From Strongyloides papillosus (Eukaryota > Nematoda > Chromadorea > Rhabditida > Strongyloididae): 64,000 bases of DNA. Under the pieces are notes generated by a model that saw only the letters and a program-made list of their open reading frames with translations, did no database searches and was not told where the DNA came from. Positions within the stretch are counted from its first letter, which is position 1, and each line of letters begins with the position of its first letter. The position numbers and the translations under genes were made by a program. Shown piece by piece: positions 45,746-56,900 of this stretch. The stretch covers positions 62,001 through 126,000 of the forward strand of contig SRSI01000014.1 of assembly GCA_005656395.1 (NCBI GenBank). Reading direction: 5' to 3'.

Positions 45746-47644
45746 GTCAAATACATAGTGTTTCAAATAGGTGTAATTTTTTTAAAGCTTACATAACATC
45801 GTTTATTCTTAACCGATTTTAACAATTTTTTTTTAATTTGTAGTTAAGACTTCGGAGTTTTATTTGTCGTAAAAATATTTAGAAGAACAGCCACTTTTAG
45901 AAATAAAATTTTATTTTAAAATAGTGCAAATTTAGAAAAATAGACATATTCGGTATGGTCTTAAAAAATCATCTTATTTAACTATAATAGATTATTTCTT
46001 TTGAGGCCATGTCAAATCGCTTATATACAACGCACAAACTGAAAATAAAGAAGAATTGAAAGAAAAAATTAAAAATGTTTATGAATTGATAAATGATAAT
46101 GAAGAAATTCTGTAGAAAAAATTTTTCAAATTGTGAAAAAAAACTTAAATTATGCTTAAACTAAAACAAATGCCACTTTAACTCTCTTTTATAAATAAAA
46201 ATTTAAAAATATCTTAAAGAATTTTAGTAAATATTTGTATCTCTGAGTGTGATTTTTGCAGCAAAAAAAATCAGAAAATTGAAACTATTTTTTTCGTTAT
46301 AAAACATTCTAGAGTCTTAGCTACACATTTGAAAATATTTTTGTAAAATTTGTTAGAAATGAACGAAGAGTTAGAAATTAAAAAGTGGTACATCCATTAG
46401 AAACATCCTGTATTCACACAAAAAAAAAATTCGTTTTTTTGAATATGACACTGCTATTATCATAAAATATCATTGACAATTATAAAACAAATTTTAATTA
46501 CTCTCATTACTAAATTACATTGTTCTTAATGTATTATATGAACGATTTTTTATGTAAAGAGCTTTGCATTCTTTTAACAATCACATCATATAATATCATT
46601 TGAAAGCGTGAATATTATTACATAATATCATTACTATTTTATGTAAAATGTAATTTTTTTTCAAATTACTCTGAATACAAAATATTTTATTATAAAGTTA
46701 TATTCCTCAATTTATTTTTGTTTGATGTGCTAAAATATTTATTAAATTATTACAATATAACATATTACTTTATAAATAAACATTTTTTTACTAGATAATG
46801 ACATAAATTGAAGTATATATAGATAAAAGTTTTTAAAAAATTAAATATAACAATTTAATAAAAAGTACATAAGTATCGATACATATAGTAAAAATAATGA
46901 TTTTGTTATTAATTTATGTCATATTAATAATGTTATTATAATAATTTCTATTACTTAGAACAATTGCAAACGAAAAAAAGAATTTGATTGTATAATAAAA
47001 AGAAGAGAAGTATAGTACTTAATTTAACAATAATTATTCTAATACAGATGAAGATGATAAATTATACTCATTTGATCAAAACTCTGAGGATTATTTTAAT
47101 GATAGTAATTAGTAAAATAAATAGATTTAGTTTTTATTTAATTTCATAAAATGGTTGTTATTATTTTTATACTAAAGAACATTTTTTTTAAAGATTTCAT
47201 ATTCTTGAATAAAGTAATAAATGAAAATACAATTCACTTCTCAGACTGATATCTAATACAAATTTGTATAAAATAACGTAATTATATTTATAAAATATGA
47301 TTGAATATTTAAGTTAATAACATCTAAAATTTTGCATAAATAACATAGCTATTCTGGTAAAATAGTACTGACTTTTAAATAAAATTATAATTACAATAAG
47401 ATCTTTAGAACAATATGCATTTGTTGAGAAATAACAATGCTATTTATTTTAAATAACATGTATATTCATTATAAAATATTTTTGTTATAAGGATGCGAGA
47501 GCGATCATGATTTGATGAATTTTATTTTTGTGTGTTTGTTGTTCTTTGATTCTTCGTTAATTAAATGTTTATTTTCCAATGATTTTTCATAGTTTTTTTT
47601 AGTATTTAAGGAATTTTTACTTTCAAAATAATAAAATATTCAAA

Positions 47645-48177
47645 ATGAAAGTTTTTAGAACATTAACAGTATTTATGATTATTTCAATATCTAATATTGT
47701 TAAAAGTAATGCCGGAATAGGAAGAATCAACCTTGAAATCCGTGGAACACCTAAATGTTTTCACCTATGGGGTGAAGAACTTAGTTTTATAGGTAAAGAA
47801 ATAAATGTTACGGCGGCTTTATTAGACACTACCCATCGTAAAATTTTTTTTCATAAAACTGGTGAATGCGATAAACAAATTACTATTACTGGAAATTTTC
47901 CTGATGACGTTATAAAAAAAAAAGAAGGTAAAAAAGTATAGAAAAATTCATTTAGATTTTTTTAGCCCAATATGTTGGATATTATTATGGTGATCAAGTA
48001 AAAATAATTCTAAAAAAATTCCCTGAAGATTGTAAATCTAAGTACGATGGAAAGTCGTCAGATTATACTTGTGATCTTGGAGAACTCGATCCAAATAGTA
48101 AAAAAGGGATGAACGACACGGAATTTGGTAAATATCTTCATGATATTTTAAGGCCTATGAAGCTTCTTGGTGGATAA
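47645..48177 (+). CDS. Small secreted protein of unknown family
   Basis: Exons 47645-47927 and 47966-48177, giving 164 residues, with a 38-nt phase-1 intron (GAAG|GTAAAA ... TTTTTTTAG|CC). An N-terminal signal peptide is clear (MKVFRTLTVFMIISISNIVK, with probable cleavage near residue 23). The mature part is about 140 residues with four Cys (PKCFHLW, GECDK, EDCKSKYD, YTCDLGELD), alternating hydrophobic segments suggesting a beta-rich fold, and one Asn-glycosylation site (NVT). Length and layout recall nematode transthyretin-like secreted proteins, but I see none of their diagnostic motifs, so I do not assign it. It is isolated: the flanks are a gene-poor region and a transposon nest. Likely exported; function unknown. 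Confidence 0.75.
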
Positions 48178-49014
48178 AAGACACGACTATTTCTTATTTA
48201 ATTCATTTTAATATAACATTACTCCATTATATGACGTTTTTTATATGTCATTTTTTATATGCTATTATAATGTTTATATTTTAGTAAACAAACCAATAGA
48301 AATTTTTCTAAAATAAAAGATATGAAAAGTAACTTATTTAACTAAATAAATAATAATAATTTTTTTATTTTTGTAGTCTTATATAATCGCAAATTTATTA
48401 AATTATGTTAATAAATTATTTTGATTATTTCATTTTTTAATTCATATTTATCGAAAAAGTTGGAATGTCTTCAAAATAGTCGTCAATATTCAAATTTAAA
48501 TAAAATATTATCTATGAAATAAGTGGTCTTTTCATTGTATAATTAAATTTATAATGATTGAATATCAAATTAATTGTATTTTTTTATTATAGATTCGTTA
48601 AGACCTAATAAAATTCACTGGAAATTAAATTGTAGTAACATACAGAAATATTTCCGGAATTTTGGTTAATGGAAAGATTATTGCTGAAAAATATATTTCA
48701 TGTGATTATTTCTGTAAATTAAACCCAATACACAGTACATGTAATGTTTTTTGCAGATCTGCATTAGATATTTGTAAGATGACGTCATCTATAATGGATT
48801 GAGAAGAAATAATATAAAATATTTCTTTAACTAAGCAATTTTGAAATTTAAACAGAAGATAGAAATATTTCTCATAATTAGAAATATTTTTCTCTCGATT
48901 GCAAGACCTACCAGTTTTCCTACAAAATTTCAGAGAAACTTCTTTGTAATTTTTTTTGTTTGCACAGAAAATTACAATTTTCACATTTGTTATATTTTCT
49001 ATGATTTTTGTTAA
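48178..49014. other. Intergenic AT-rich DNA before the transposon nest
   Basis: No gene is supported. The 92-codon minus-strand open frame at 48706-48984 is Cys/Lys-rich with no start context, splice partner or known motif, and is probably chance. Confidence 0.4.
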
Positions 49015-49045
49015 ATTATTTTAAATTCTGTTTTTTGAGTCAGTC

Positions 49046-49246
49046 TGTAATCCTAGAGATCCCTTCTGATAAGAGGAGATCTCCAGAATCGTGCTTTTAA
49101 ATAAAATAAACGACTATTATATATATAGCTTTTATTATATATTAAGAAGAAGATTAAGAATAATACTAAGAATACCCATGTATATAAGAAAACATCTCTT
49201 ATATACATGTGGTTTGGGGCGTATCCAACACAGCTGTCGGATAACA
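49046..49246 (-). mobile_element. Solo LTR (201 bp) inserted in the left TIR arm
   Basis: On the minus strand it runs TGTTATCC ... GGATTACA, with short imperfect terminal inversions and TG/CA ends. It has a TATA-type box (TATATAAGAG) and an AATAAAAG polyadenylation-like word, all LTR features. A 4-bp duplication AGTC flanks it: 49042-49045 on the left; on the right the A at the insertion point of the next element followed by GTC at 59032-59034. No matching internal region or second LTR is present, so it is the product of LTR-LTR recombination. Confidence 0.75.
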
Positions 49247-49247
49247 A

Positions 49248-49736
49248 GTTAAATTTTATAAGAATTGTATTACAGTAATTTGTACTGGCGCGTTTCTAGG
49301 CCAGGTTGAGAGTCCAAAATATTCAGATACGTAAAATTTTTATTTTATTAAACCAAACACAAATTAATACAATAAAAGATCACAATTAACTTTTATAAAA
49401 ATTGGGCCCACTAAAATTTAATGAGGGAGATAAGAAAATAAGATAACTTACATTTATAACCAATTTTAACTTGTAGCCCTGTGGATTTATCAGCGCACAA
49501 GTATTAACTTAAACCCCTAAAATAGGCAAAAACATTAAATTATGAAATATCTCATACAATAAAATCAGAAATGTAAAATGAAATGATTTTAAAATTTTTA
49601 AGTTTATATACCAAATCTTTTGATTGGTAAAATGTAATCTATTATCTAAGCTAACTAATTTCGCGCGAACGATCAAAGATCAGAACTAAAAGAATTTAAA
49701 AGTACAACAGAGATAATTTTCCAAAATTATCTTACT
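49248..49736 (-). repeat. 3' LTR of the outer retrotransposon
   Basis: 489 bp, reading the element's minus strand AGTAAGATAATTTTGG ... AAAATTTAAC. Virtually identical to 58539-59026; I noticed at most a one-base length difference near the GTATTACAG block. Ends are not the usual TG/CA; the boundary is fixed by the target duplication, the polypurine tract and the primer-binding site. Confidence 0.9.
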
Positions 49737-49748
49737 CTCCCTTTTCTC
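49737..49748 (-). other. Polypurine tract of the outer retrotransposon
   Basis: GAGAAAAGGGAG on the minus strand, directly abutting the 3' LTR, where plus-strand DNA synthesis is primed in LTR retrotransposons. Confidence 0.75.
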
Positions 49749-49852
49749 AGACTAAACTTAGTGGGTCCTAAAAGAAATACAAAACACAAAATATAAACAT
49801 AAAATAGACAAGCATAGTAGAATAATAAAATAGAAGAATAACTTCAGTACAT

Positions 49853-52597
49853 TCAAACATCTCCATAGAATCTTTTGATTTTGGCTTTACTAGCGGTCAA
49901 GATTTTTCCATTCTTAGCTTTAAAGGTAACTTTGGTATCCAGATCTTTAAGAACAGTAAAGGGTCCTTGATAAAGATTATTAAACTTTCCCTCAAGATTT
50001 TTCTTATACATAAATTTATCACCAGGTTTATAAACAACATTTTTAATCTTAGCCTTTTCATTTATTCTGGATTTAATCTCTTCAGAATATTCATTATCCA
50101 AATGACGTATATAAGCAGCAACATTCATTAACTCATGAAGATCTTGATTTCTATCAACATATTTAATGTTACTTTGAAGATATCTTGTTATCTGATTATG
50201 CGGTTGTTGCAAGAATAACTTTTCATAAGGCGAGTATGTCATATTACCAGTTTTAGAAGTATTCATGTAGTTTGCCACTAATGGTAAAGCTTTTGACCAA
50301 GAAATATTATTATTACACGAGATCTTGTAGATTATAGCAGAAGTAGTTCGAAATGTTCTTTCAATTAGTGAATTACTTTGAGAATCTCTAGGTGTTGATT
50401 TTATAACATTGATTCCAAGTTCTTTACACTCCGTAATGAAATTATCACTAGAGAACATCCCATCTCCATCAGTACGTAAGGATTTTGCCATTCCAAAAAG
50501 AAGCATAACCCATCTAAGTAGTTTATTCAAGATTTCTTTAGAAGATTTTGACTTAAGTGGAATACACCATAAATATCTTGTACAATTATCCTGTACATTC
50601 ATGACATACTTATATTCACCATCAGATATAGCCGGACATAACAAATCAAGTGACAATGAATCCATCGGATATTCAGCATAAGATGTAACTTTAGCACTCG
50701 GTTGATTTGTTGGTGCAACATTTCTTCTAGCACAAGTAACACAATTATCCAGAACTTTTCTTATATTCATAGACATCCTTTCACAATAAGCTAACTGTCT
50801 TAACTCAGCACGCAACTTAATATACGAGAAGTGTCCGTTTTCATGAAGTAAAGATATAATTTTGTTGCTTAATGACTTCGGAATAAAGCATACAAATCCT
50901 TCATTTTCTTCTTTTTGAAAATGATTACTTTCATCATTTTTAACATTTTTATCACCATTTATCTTAATTTTTACCACTCCATCAATTTTTCTTACAGGAT
51001 AGTCTAAGTGAAATCCAGTTAACAGTGCTTTTTGAATAGTTTCATCTTTTTCCTGGTGTTCTTTCAATTCATCAGTATTCAGAATCGTATTTTGATTACT
51101 CAAGACTTGTAACAATTTAAATTCATCATTCTTATCAGTAACTTCAGGTTCCTTAACTTTTCTAGGTCTACCACGTTTTCGTTTTCTAGTAGCGGCATAA
51201 GCATGTAGTTGTTGTTCTTCTAACTGTGTATAATTTACCATCTGAATATCAATTTCGTCTTCTTTCTTCAATTCTTCTTCATACTCGTGAAGTCTAGATA
51301 ACCAATCTGGAACTACATTATCTTCTCCTTTTCTATATGTGATTTCAGCATCATATTCAGCTAAGTAATTTAACAATTCAATAAATTGACCTTCAGTAGC
51401 AGTATTCTTTATGGTGGTTAACGGTTTATGATCACAGATTATTTCAATTCCTTTCTTACAATTTATCAATATATACGACCAATGCTTGAGACATGCTACA
51501 ATTGCTTTTAATTCCAGATATGTTGAGTGTCTCTTCCTAGATGAATACGGAAGTTTCATAGAATAAAATGCTAACGGCTTTTCAACTTCTTGACCATCAA
51601 TAGTAACCATTTGTGTTAAACATCCACCTAAACCAGTTTCAGACGAATCAGTATGCAAATAATATTTCTTATTACTATCACCAAATTTTAACTTCTGTGG
51701 ATTTATTAGTTCATTAACAATATCTTTATAAATTTCCAAATTTTCACCAGTCAAATTCAAGTTACTATTCTTTTTACCAGTAGTCAACGCAAATAATTTA
51801 GCAGATCTTTGAGAATAGTTCTTTATACATGATCTAAAGTAATTTGTGGCCAATAAGAATCTGAGTAGTTGTTTCTTCGTCTTTGGAACTTTAACATTTA
51901 ATATCTTCGTAATACTAGACTGTGATGGCTTCCATCCATCTTTATCAATCGTAAATGACAAGAATTCAACTTGTTTCAAGAAAAATGACGATTTACTAAA
52001 TGAAGCTTTCAATTTATACTTTCTCATTAATGCAAAGAATCGGCGGAGCAAATTCATGTTTATTTCAGGATCTTCTTCATTTGTCAATAAAAGAGCATCA
52101 TCATGATACAAAATAAGTTCTTTAGATTTAATCAGTTCTGTAAATATTTTCTGCATCTCAATATGCAATAGGTTACTGAAATTTTTTGCTCCCATCGGTA
52201 GTGTCAAGTAAACATAATTTCTAGATCCAACAGTTAATCCAAAATCGTTCCTATTATTTTCATGTAACATAAATTGTGCGTAAGCTGACTTCAGATCTAT
52301 ACGTGAGCAATAGTGAAATGGTTTCATCTCCATAATAGTTTCTATCACTGGTTTCTGTCTAATATCCAGTTTCTTCGTTATATCATTAATCTTTCTTAAA
52401 TCACTAACCAAGCGATACGATCCATTTGGTTTCTTTACTAACATCGTAGGATGATTCAACGTAGCTGTGCCTCTTTTCAATACACCAGCTTTCACCCATT
52501 GTTCTGCAATTTCAATAGCAGTACTTTCTAAATTTGCCGGAATAGGATAACTTGGATATTTCTTCGGGTCTCTACTAAGAAGAATTGCTCCTGACAT
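49853..52597 (-). CDS. Outer retrotransposon Pol: reverse transcriptase, RNase H, integrase
   Basis: 914 codons, open throughout. Domains in order: reverse transcriptase about 50-230 (PNGSYRLVSDLRKIN, RIDLKSAYAQF, LTLPMGAKNFS and a YHDD catalytic box at about 164-167 in place of YIDD/FVDD); RNase H about 315-435 (LHTDSSETGLGG, ELKAIVACLKHW, DHKPLT); integrase with a zinc motif (HENGHFS ... CVTCARR), a DD35E-type core (DLLCPAIS, RTDGDGMFSS, SNSLIERTFRT) and a C-terminal GPF-type module (YQGPFTVL). Between RNase H and integrase is an AT-hook-like basic patch (RKRKRGRPRKVKE). The frame is -1 relative to gag-protease, overlapping it by about 70 nt. It should be enzymatically competent if a frameshift or other means expresses it. 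Confidence 0.92.
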   Translation of the reverse strand: MSGAILLSRDPKKYPSYPIPANLESTAIEIAEQWVKAGVLKRGTATLNHPTMLVKKPNGSYRLVSDLRKINDITKKLDIRQKPVIETIMEMKPFHYCSRIDLKSAYAQFMLHENNRNDFGLTVGSRNYVYLTLPMGAKNFSNLLHIEMQKIFTELIKSKELILYHDDALLLTNEEDPEINMNLLRRFFALMRKYKLKASFSKSSFFLKQVEFLSFTIDKDGWKPSQSSITKILNVKVPKTKKQLLRFLLATNYFRSCIKNYSQRSAKLFALTTGKKNSNLNLTGENLEIYKDIVNELINPQKLKFGDSNKKYYLHTDSSETGLGGCLTQMVTIDGQEVEKPLAFYSMKLPYSSRKRHSTYLELKAIVACLKHWSYILINCKKGIEIICDHKPLTTIKNTATEGQFIELLNYLAEYDAEITYRKGEDNVVPDWLSRLHEYEEELKKEDEIDIQMVNYTQLEEQQLHAYAATRKRKRGRPRKVKEPEVTDKNDEFKLLQVLSNQNTILNTDELKEHQEKDETIQKALLTGFHLDYPVRKIDGVVKIKINGDKNVKNDESNHFQKEENEGFVCFIPKSLSNKIISLLHENGHFSYIKLRAELRQLAYCERMSMNIRKVLDNCVTCARRNVAPTNQPSAKVTSYAEYPMDSLSLDLLCPAISDGEYKYVMNVQDNCTRYLWCIPLKSKSSKEILNKLLRWVMLLFGMAKSLRTDGDGMFSSDNFITECKELGINVIKSTPRDSQSNSLIERTFRTTSAIIYKISCNNNISWSKALPLVANYMNTSKTGNMTYSPYEKLFLQQPHNQITRYLQSNIKYVDRNQDLHELMNVAAYIRHLDNEYSEEIKSRINEKAKIKNVVYKPGDKFMYKKNLEGKFNNLYQGPFTVLKDLDTKVTFKAKNGKILTASKAKIKRFYGDV

Positions 52598-53766
52598 ACA
52601 ACTTCTCCAGGAGTAATATCCATCTCATTTTCCGCAAAGCAATCTTCATATTCATTTTTCAGTTCTGTAGCAAAATTATCACTGTTCTCGTAAAAATATT
52701 TTCTATTCAAATAACATATAGCTTCATCAATCAAATTTTTATCTTCATCGAAAATTAGCTTTCCAGTTTGACAGTCCAGAACAGCATTCAAACGTTTTAA
52801 CAGATTTGTACCAAGCAAAATATCGAATCCTCCAAAATCATACTTTGCAACCAAAGTATCACGTAACTCATAGGTATTATCCTTTATCGTTATCATCAAA
52901 CTTTCTTTCAATTTTTTCAAACTAATTTGTCCATCGGTAATATTTAACTTTTCATCTTTACCAGATTCTTCTAACTTAAGACGGTCTTTCAAATGCTGCG
53001 ATATAATCGTACAATCAGCACAGGTATCAATAGCTCCGATGACTTCCATATTATTAACTTTACATGGTGTCAAGAATATTCTATTGTTACTATATTTAAG
53101 CGATGGCGATTTTTCATCACTTTTAACAGAGTTGTATAACATTTTTGAGAAGTTCCTTACATTCTCAACTTCAATATTTTCATCAGAAGTTCTTTCCTCC
53201 TTCTCTGCAAGATGTGGGCATTTATCACGATCTCTTTCTGGAGTACTTTCTTTCTTCTTAACATTTAACAAAACAGTTTTACCATTATCCTTATTACTAT
53301 AGCAATTCTTAGCTATATGTCCTGTTTTTCCACAAATATTACAAGTTATCGGCTTACTTGTCTTAACAAAAGTATCAACATCAGACTTCTTGACTTCTTT
53401 AACTTCAGTCCTCTTAACAGTAGTGGGTTTCTTTATCTTCTCTACCCTTTTAGACTTTTCCTCATCAAATTTTTTTCTTCTCTCCAAGTCGTACTTGCTC
53501 TTAACAACGGCAATGAAGTGATTCCATTCACTGAATTCTTTATCTTCAACATGTTGCTGTACGTTAGAAGGCAATAACTCAATCATAATATCAATTTGTT
53601 CTCTAACACGATCATCCTTAGATTTATTCTTCAACAGTTCTTTACAACATTTTTCAACATCTTTAGATACCTTTTCCAAGTCATCGTATCTAAGATTTCT
53701 TCTCTTCTTAATTTGTCTGAGAGTTTCTCTCGCTGTAACTTTCTCCATGCCACCTGTATGATCTCT
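52528..53766 (-). pseudogene. Outer retrotransposon Gag-protease, 3' part (severed from its start by the inner element)
   Basis: Continues the Gag started at 58519. After a charged region it has one CCHC zinc knuckle (CNICGKTGHIAKNC) for nucleic-acid binding, then an aspartic protease-like stretch (AIDTCADCTIIS, with Cys where the family has Gly in DTG/DSG, and FDILLGTNLL). The frame ends at 52528 in a -1 overlap with pol. The inner element's 3' LTR now supplies an in-frame ATG (53832) upstream of it, so a chimeric Gag fragment could be made. Native expression is broken. Confidence 0.8.
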
Positions 53767-53771
53767 CTTAA

Positions 53772-53947
53772 TGTTGAGTTCGGAGCACTTCTTCTTAAAG
53801 AGTGCTCCTATTTTGTCTTCCACTGAAGACATAAGAAAGAAGAAAATAGAAGGAAAATAAATTTTATTTGTGTAAAAAATATCATTATTTATAAATAAGA
53901 GCATATATAAAATTATAATATTATTGTGTAATATTTAAATTTTAACA
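53772..53947 (-). repeat. 3' LTR of the inner retrotransposon
   Basis: 176 bp. It starts TGTTAAAATTTAAATATT on the minus strand and ends CTCAACA. It carries the same MSSVEDKIGALF coding segment as the 5' LTR and differs from it at one position noticed (CTTCTTCTT against CTTCTCCTT on the plus strand). Confidence 0.92.
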
Positions 53948-53957
53948 TCCCCCTTTC
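53948..53957 (-). other. Polypurine tract of the inner retrotransposon
   Basis: GAAAGGGGGA on the minus strand, immediately before the 3' LTR. It overlaps the gag-pol stop codon (TGA at 53958-53956). Confidence 0.8.
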
Positions 53958-56900
53958 AATGAGAGAATGCTACTTTAAATTTTTTTTCAAGATCTTTAAT
54001 TGTTTCCTCATCCAACTCCTCTTCTGTTATTTTAACAGCTGAAGCTGTTCTTCTATGAAGCGTATTATTATCATCAACTACAAAATAAGTCCTGTTATTA
54101 ATACGAGAAAGTATGACACAATTTTCCCATTCTGAGTTCAGATCTGGACGTCTTTTAAAAAAGCCTGTACGGAATATAGGAGTAATTTGATGAAGAATTT
54201 GGTGAGGAGTTAGATGGGTATACTCTCTCGACTCATCATTATACATTAGTTGCAGTGGTGTTGGAGATTTGTTCTTAGTAAATCTTCCTTTCCTAGGAGC
54301 ATATGGTATTTGTCGTAGTCGCATGAGAGTTTTATATAAGGCTTGAGATTTAGGTTCATTAAGATCAAAGAATCTTCCAAGAGAACTTTTTATCGACCTT
54401 ATCAAGCGCTCTGCTCCACCATTAGATTCATGTTGGTATGGGATTGAATAAGAATAGACAGTACCGATTGATTTGAGGTATGTTTGAGTGTCTTGAGATG
54501 TGAAGCACGATTGATTGTCAAATTGAAGATGTTGGAAAGCACCAACTTGATGTTGTACTGACATCAGGAATTTTATTATAGATTTACTTTTGAGATTAGG
54601 AAGCCAACTTGCAAAAGGGTAGTTAGTATAACTATCTTTAAGAACTATAAAAAAACTATTAACATGATCATCATACCCAATATCGATAAAACCTTTTTCT
54701 AAAGGTGCGGAAGTGAGTGGTTGTAGTATCGGTGGAGATCTTTTTTCTTTATGTTTCATAAAATTAGAACAACTTTTTAAAAAAGTTTTGATATGTTTAC
54801 TGAGATGAGGTATATGAAACCTACGTTGTAGTCTATCTTGCATTGTGCACACACCTTCGTGATTCAAATGGATTAATCTTAACATTTTAATAACAACATC
54901 ATCTGGAACTAGTATTTTACCACATTTTGTTCTAAGAATACTATCATTTGGTCCTATTACATATTTAGAGGATAAGTTTTCCTTTTCAATATCTTGATCA
55001 CCTAGTTGTAGTTTCATAAATAAACATTTTAATTCAGGATCATCATGTTGAATTTTTTCCCACTGTTCATTTGATGGAAAGTGTTGCCAGTCAAATGTAG
55101 TGTCAACATGAGTGAGACAGATTTCAATTGGGGGGTATTCTTCATTGTCATTACTTTTTTCAAGATCGTTGGATATTGGAAGGCATCTGCTGAGAGCGTC
55201 AGCTATGACATTTTCTTTTCCCACTATGTGGGTAATGCTAGTAATGTTGTATTCAAAAATACGCATCTTCCACTTGAGCAGCCTCAGAGATAAGTCTTTC
55301 TTGGAGAAAATGCAAGTTAGTGGAGCGTGATCCGTGTATACTTGAACGGGAACATTGTACAATAGAATCCGCATGTGGTCTAAGGTGGAGGTGAGAGCTA
55401 GGGCCTCCAAGTCTATAGGAGGGTATCGTTTTTCAGGACCGCGAAGACAACGTGAATATATACATATTATTTTCTTTTCTGATCCTACTTTTTGAAATAA
55501 TATTCCTCCTATTGCTATAGATGATGCATCCGTATAAAGTAAGAACGGGTGTTTACCAGATTGAGCAGCTGGAAGATCCGGTGCATACAGCATAGGTGCG
55601 TTTCTCAGATCCTCCTTTATTAGTTGAAATGAAAGTAATGATTGATCGTTCCAATTTATTTTAGGTTGAGACAACATATCATATAATAGAGAAGAATGTT
55701 TAGCAAAATGTCTAGAAAACCTACGTAAGTAATTGGCATAGCCGAGGAATGATTGGAGCTGGACCTTCGTTTGAGGTACCTCAAAATTTAGCAGTTTATT
55801 TAACTTGCTTGGCTCCATCATAAGTCCACCATTAGTAAGGCGCATTCCCAAATATGGGGTTTCTCTTTTTAGAAAATGTGACTTAGCAATGTTAAGTTTT
55901 AACTCTGACTGCTCTAGTAATATCAGTACCTTCTCCAGTATTTTAAGATTGGAAACTTCATCAGTGGTTGCAATGAGTATGTCGTCAATGTACAAGTAGA
56001 CTTCAGATGGATGTTCTTGAAGTACTGGGGAGAGAACTTGTTGCAGGACATTCTGGAATAGACCTGGTGCTATAGCCAGGCCGAATGGAAGGACAGCAAA
56101 TTGGTAATGTTGATGATTGAAAGTAAATGCTGTAACTTCTTGAGCCGTAGCAGCCAGTTTTAATTGCCAGAATCCTCTATTTAAATCTAGAGTAGTAAAT
56201 ATACGTTTGTTATGAAGATTGAAAAAGATACTGTCTATAGAAGGTATAGGTAGATTTTTGTATTTTATCTTTTTGTTTACAGCAGTATAATCTACACAAA
56301 GGCGAATTGTGCCATCAGGCTTCCTAATAGGTACCAGGGGGGCATTGTAAGGACTTTCAGAAGGGACTATAATGTTCTGTTTTTCTAGTTCATTGATTTG
56401 ATTTTGAATTTCTGAGAATATAGCCAGTGGGATAGGTCGTACTTTATTTGAGACAGGTATAGAATCTATAAGGTCGAAATTAATTTCTTTTATTTTACTA
56501 GATGGTTGGTGAATTCCTTCTTTTGGGCGTACATCATATTTTTGTAGCAATTCATCGACGTTCATGACCGCGATCTTACTAATTTGTGGATTCATGTTCT
56601 CTAAAGCTTTAATAAGTTTACTTCGTAGTACTGTTGATGTTGACAAAGCATCTGTACCAATAAGAATATCATAGTCCGGTAGGTTTTGTACAACAAAAAA
56701 TTTGATTTTAATATCTTCTACCTCAAAAATTGCAGTACCAAGTAAAGGAATTCTTTTTTTCTGTACATCAACTATTTGAATCTTAGGATCAGGAGGTAAG
56801 AGTTTTGAATTTGATAATTTATTGAGCATTTTTTTACTTATTAGAGAGACTTGTGCTCCAGAGTCAATTAACATAGTCATAAAAGTGCCATTTATTTTAC

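Larger units (their letters stand above)
37534..47644. other. Gene-poor AT-rich region of about 10 kb with decayed repeats
   Basis: No exon chain, signal peptide or conserved motif is recognisable on either strand. It contains a TIR element (39935-40435), a possible gene relic (about 40880-41890), a diverged direct duplication (about 42150-42890 and 44985-45745) and a tandem duplication (about 43255-43840). The 103-codon minus-strand frame at 42152-42463 is not maintained in its paralogous repeat copy and is not called. Confidence 0.55.

Noticed and set aside
48706..48984. 92-codon minus-strand open frame
   Set aside because: Composition is typical of chance frames in AT-rich DNA; no conserved motif or splice partner.
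49053..49247. 64-codon minus-strand open frame starting at the nest
   Set aside because: It coincides with the solo LTR; the frame is a by-product of LTR sequence.
52528..52597. A,AAT,TTA as a -1 slippery heptamer in the gag/pol overlap
   Set aside because: The AAATTTA word is present, but its codons fall in the pol frame, not the gag frame, so it cannot act as the usual tandem-slip site.
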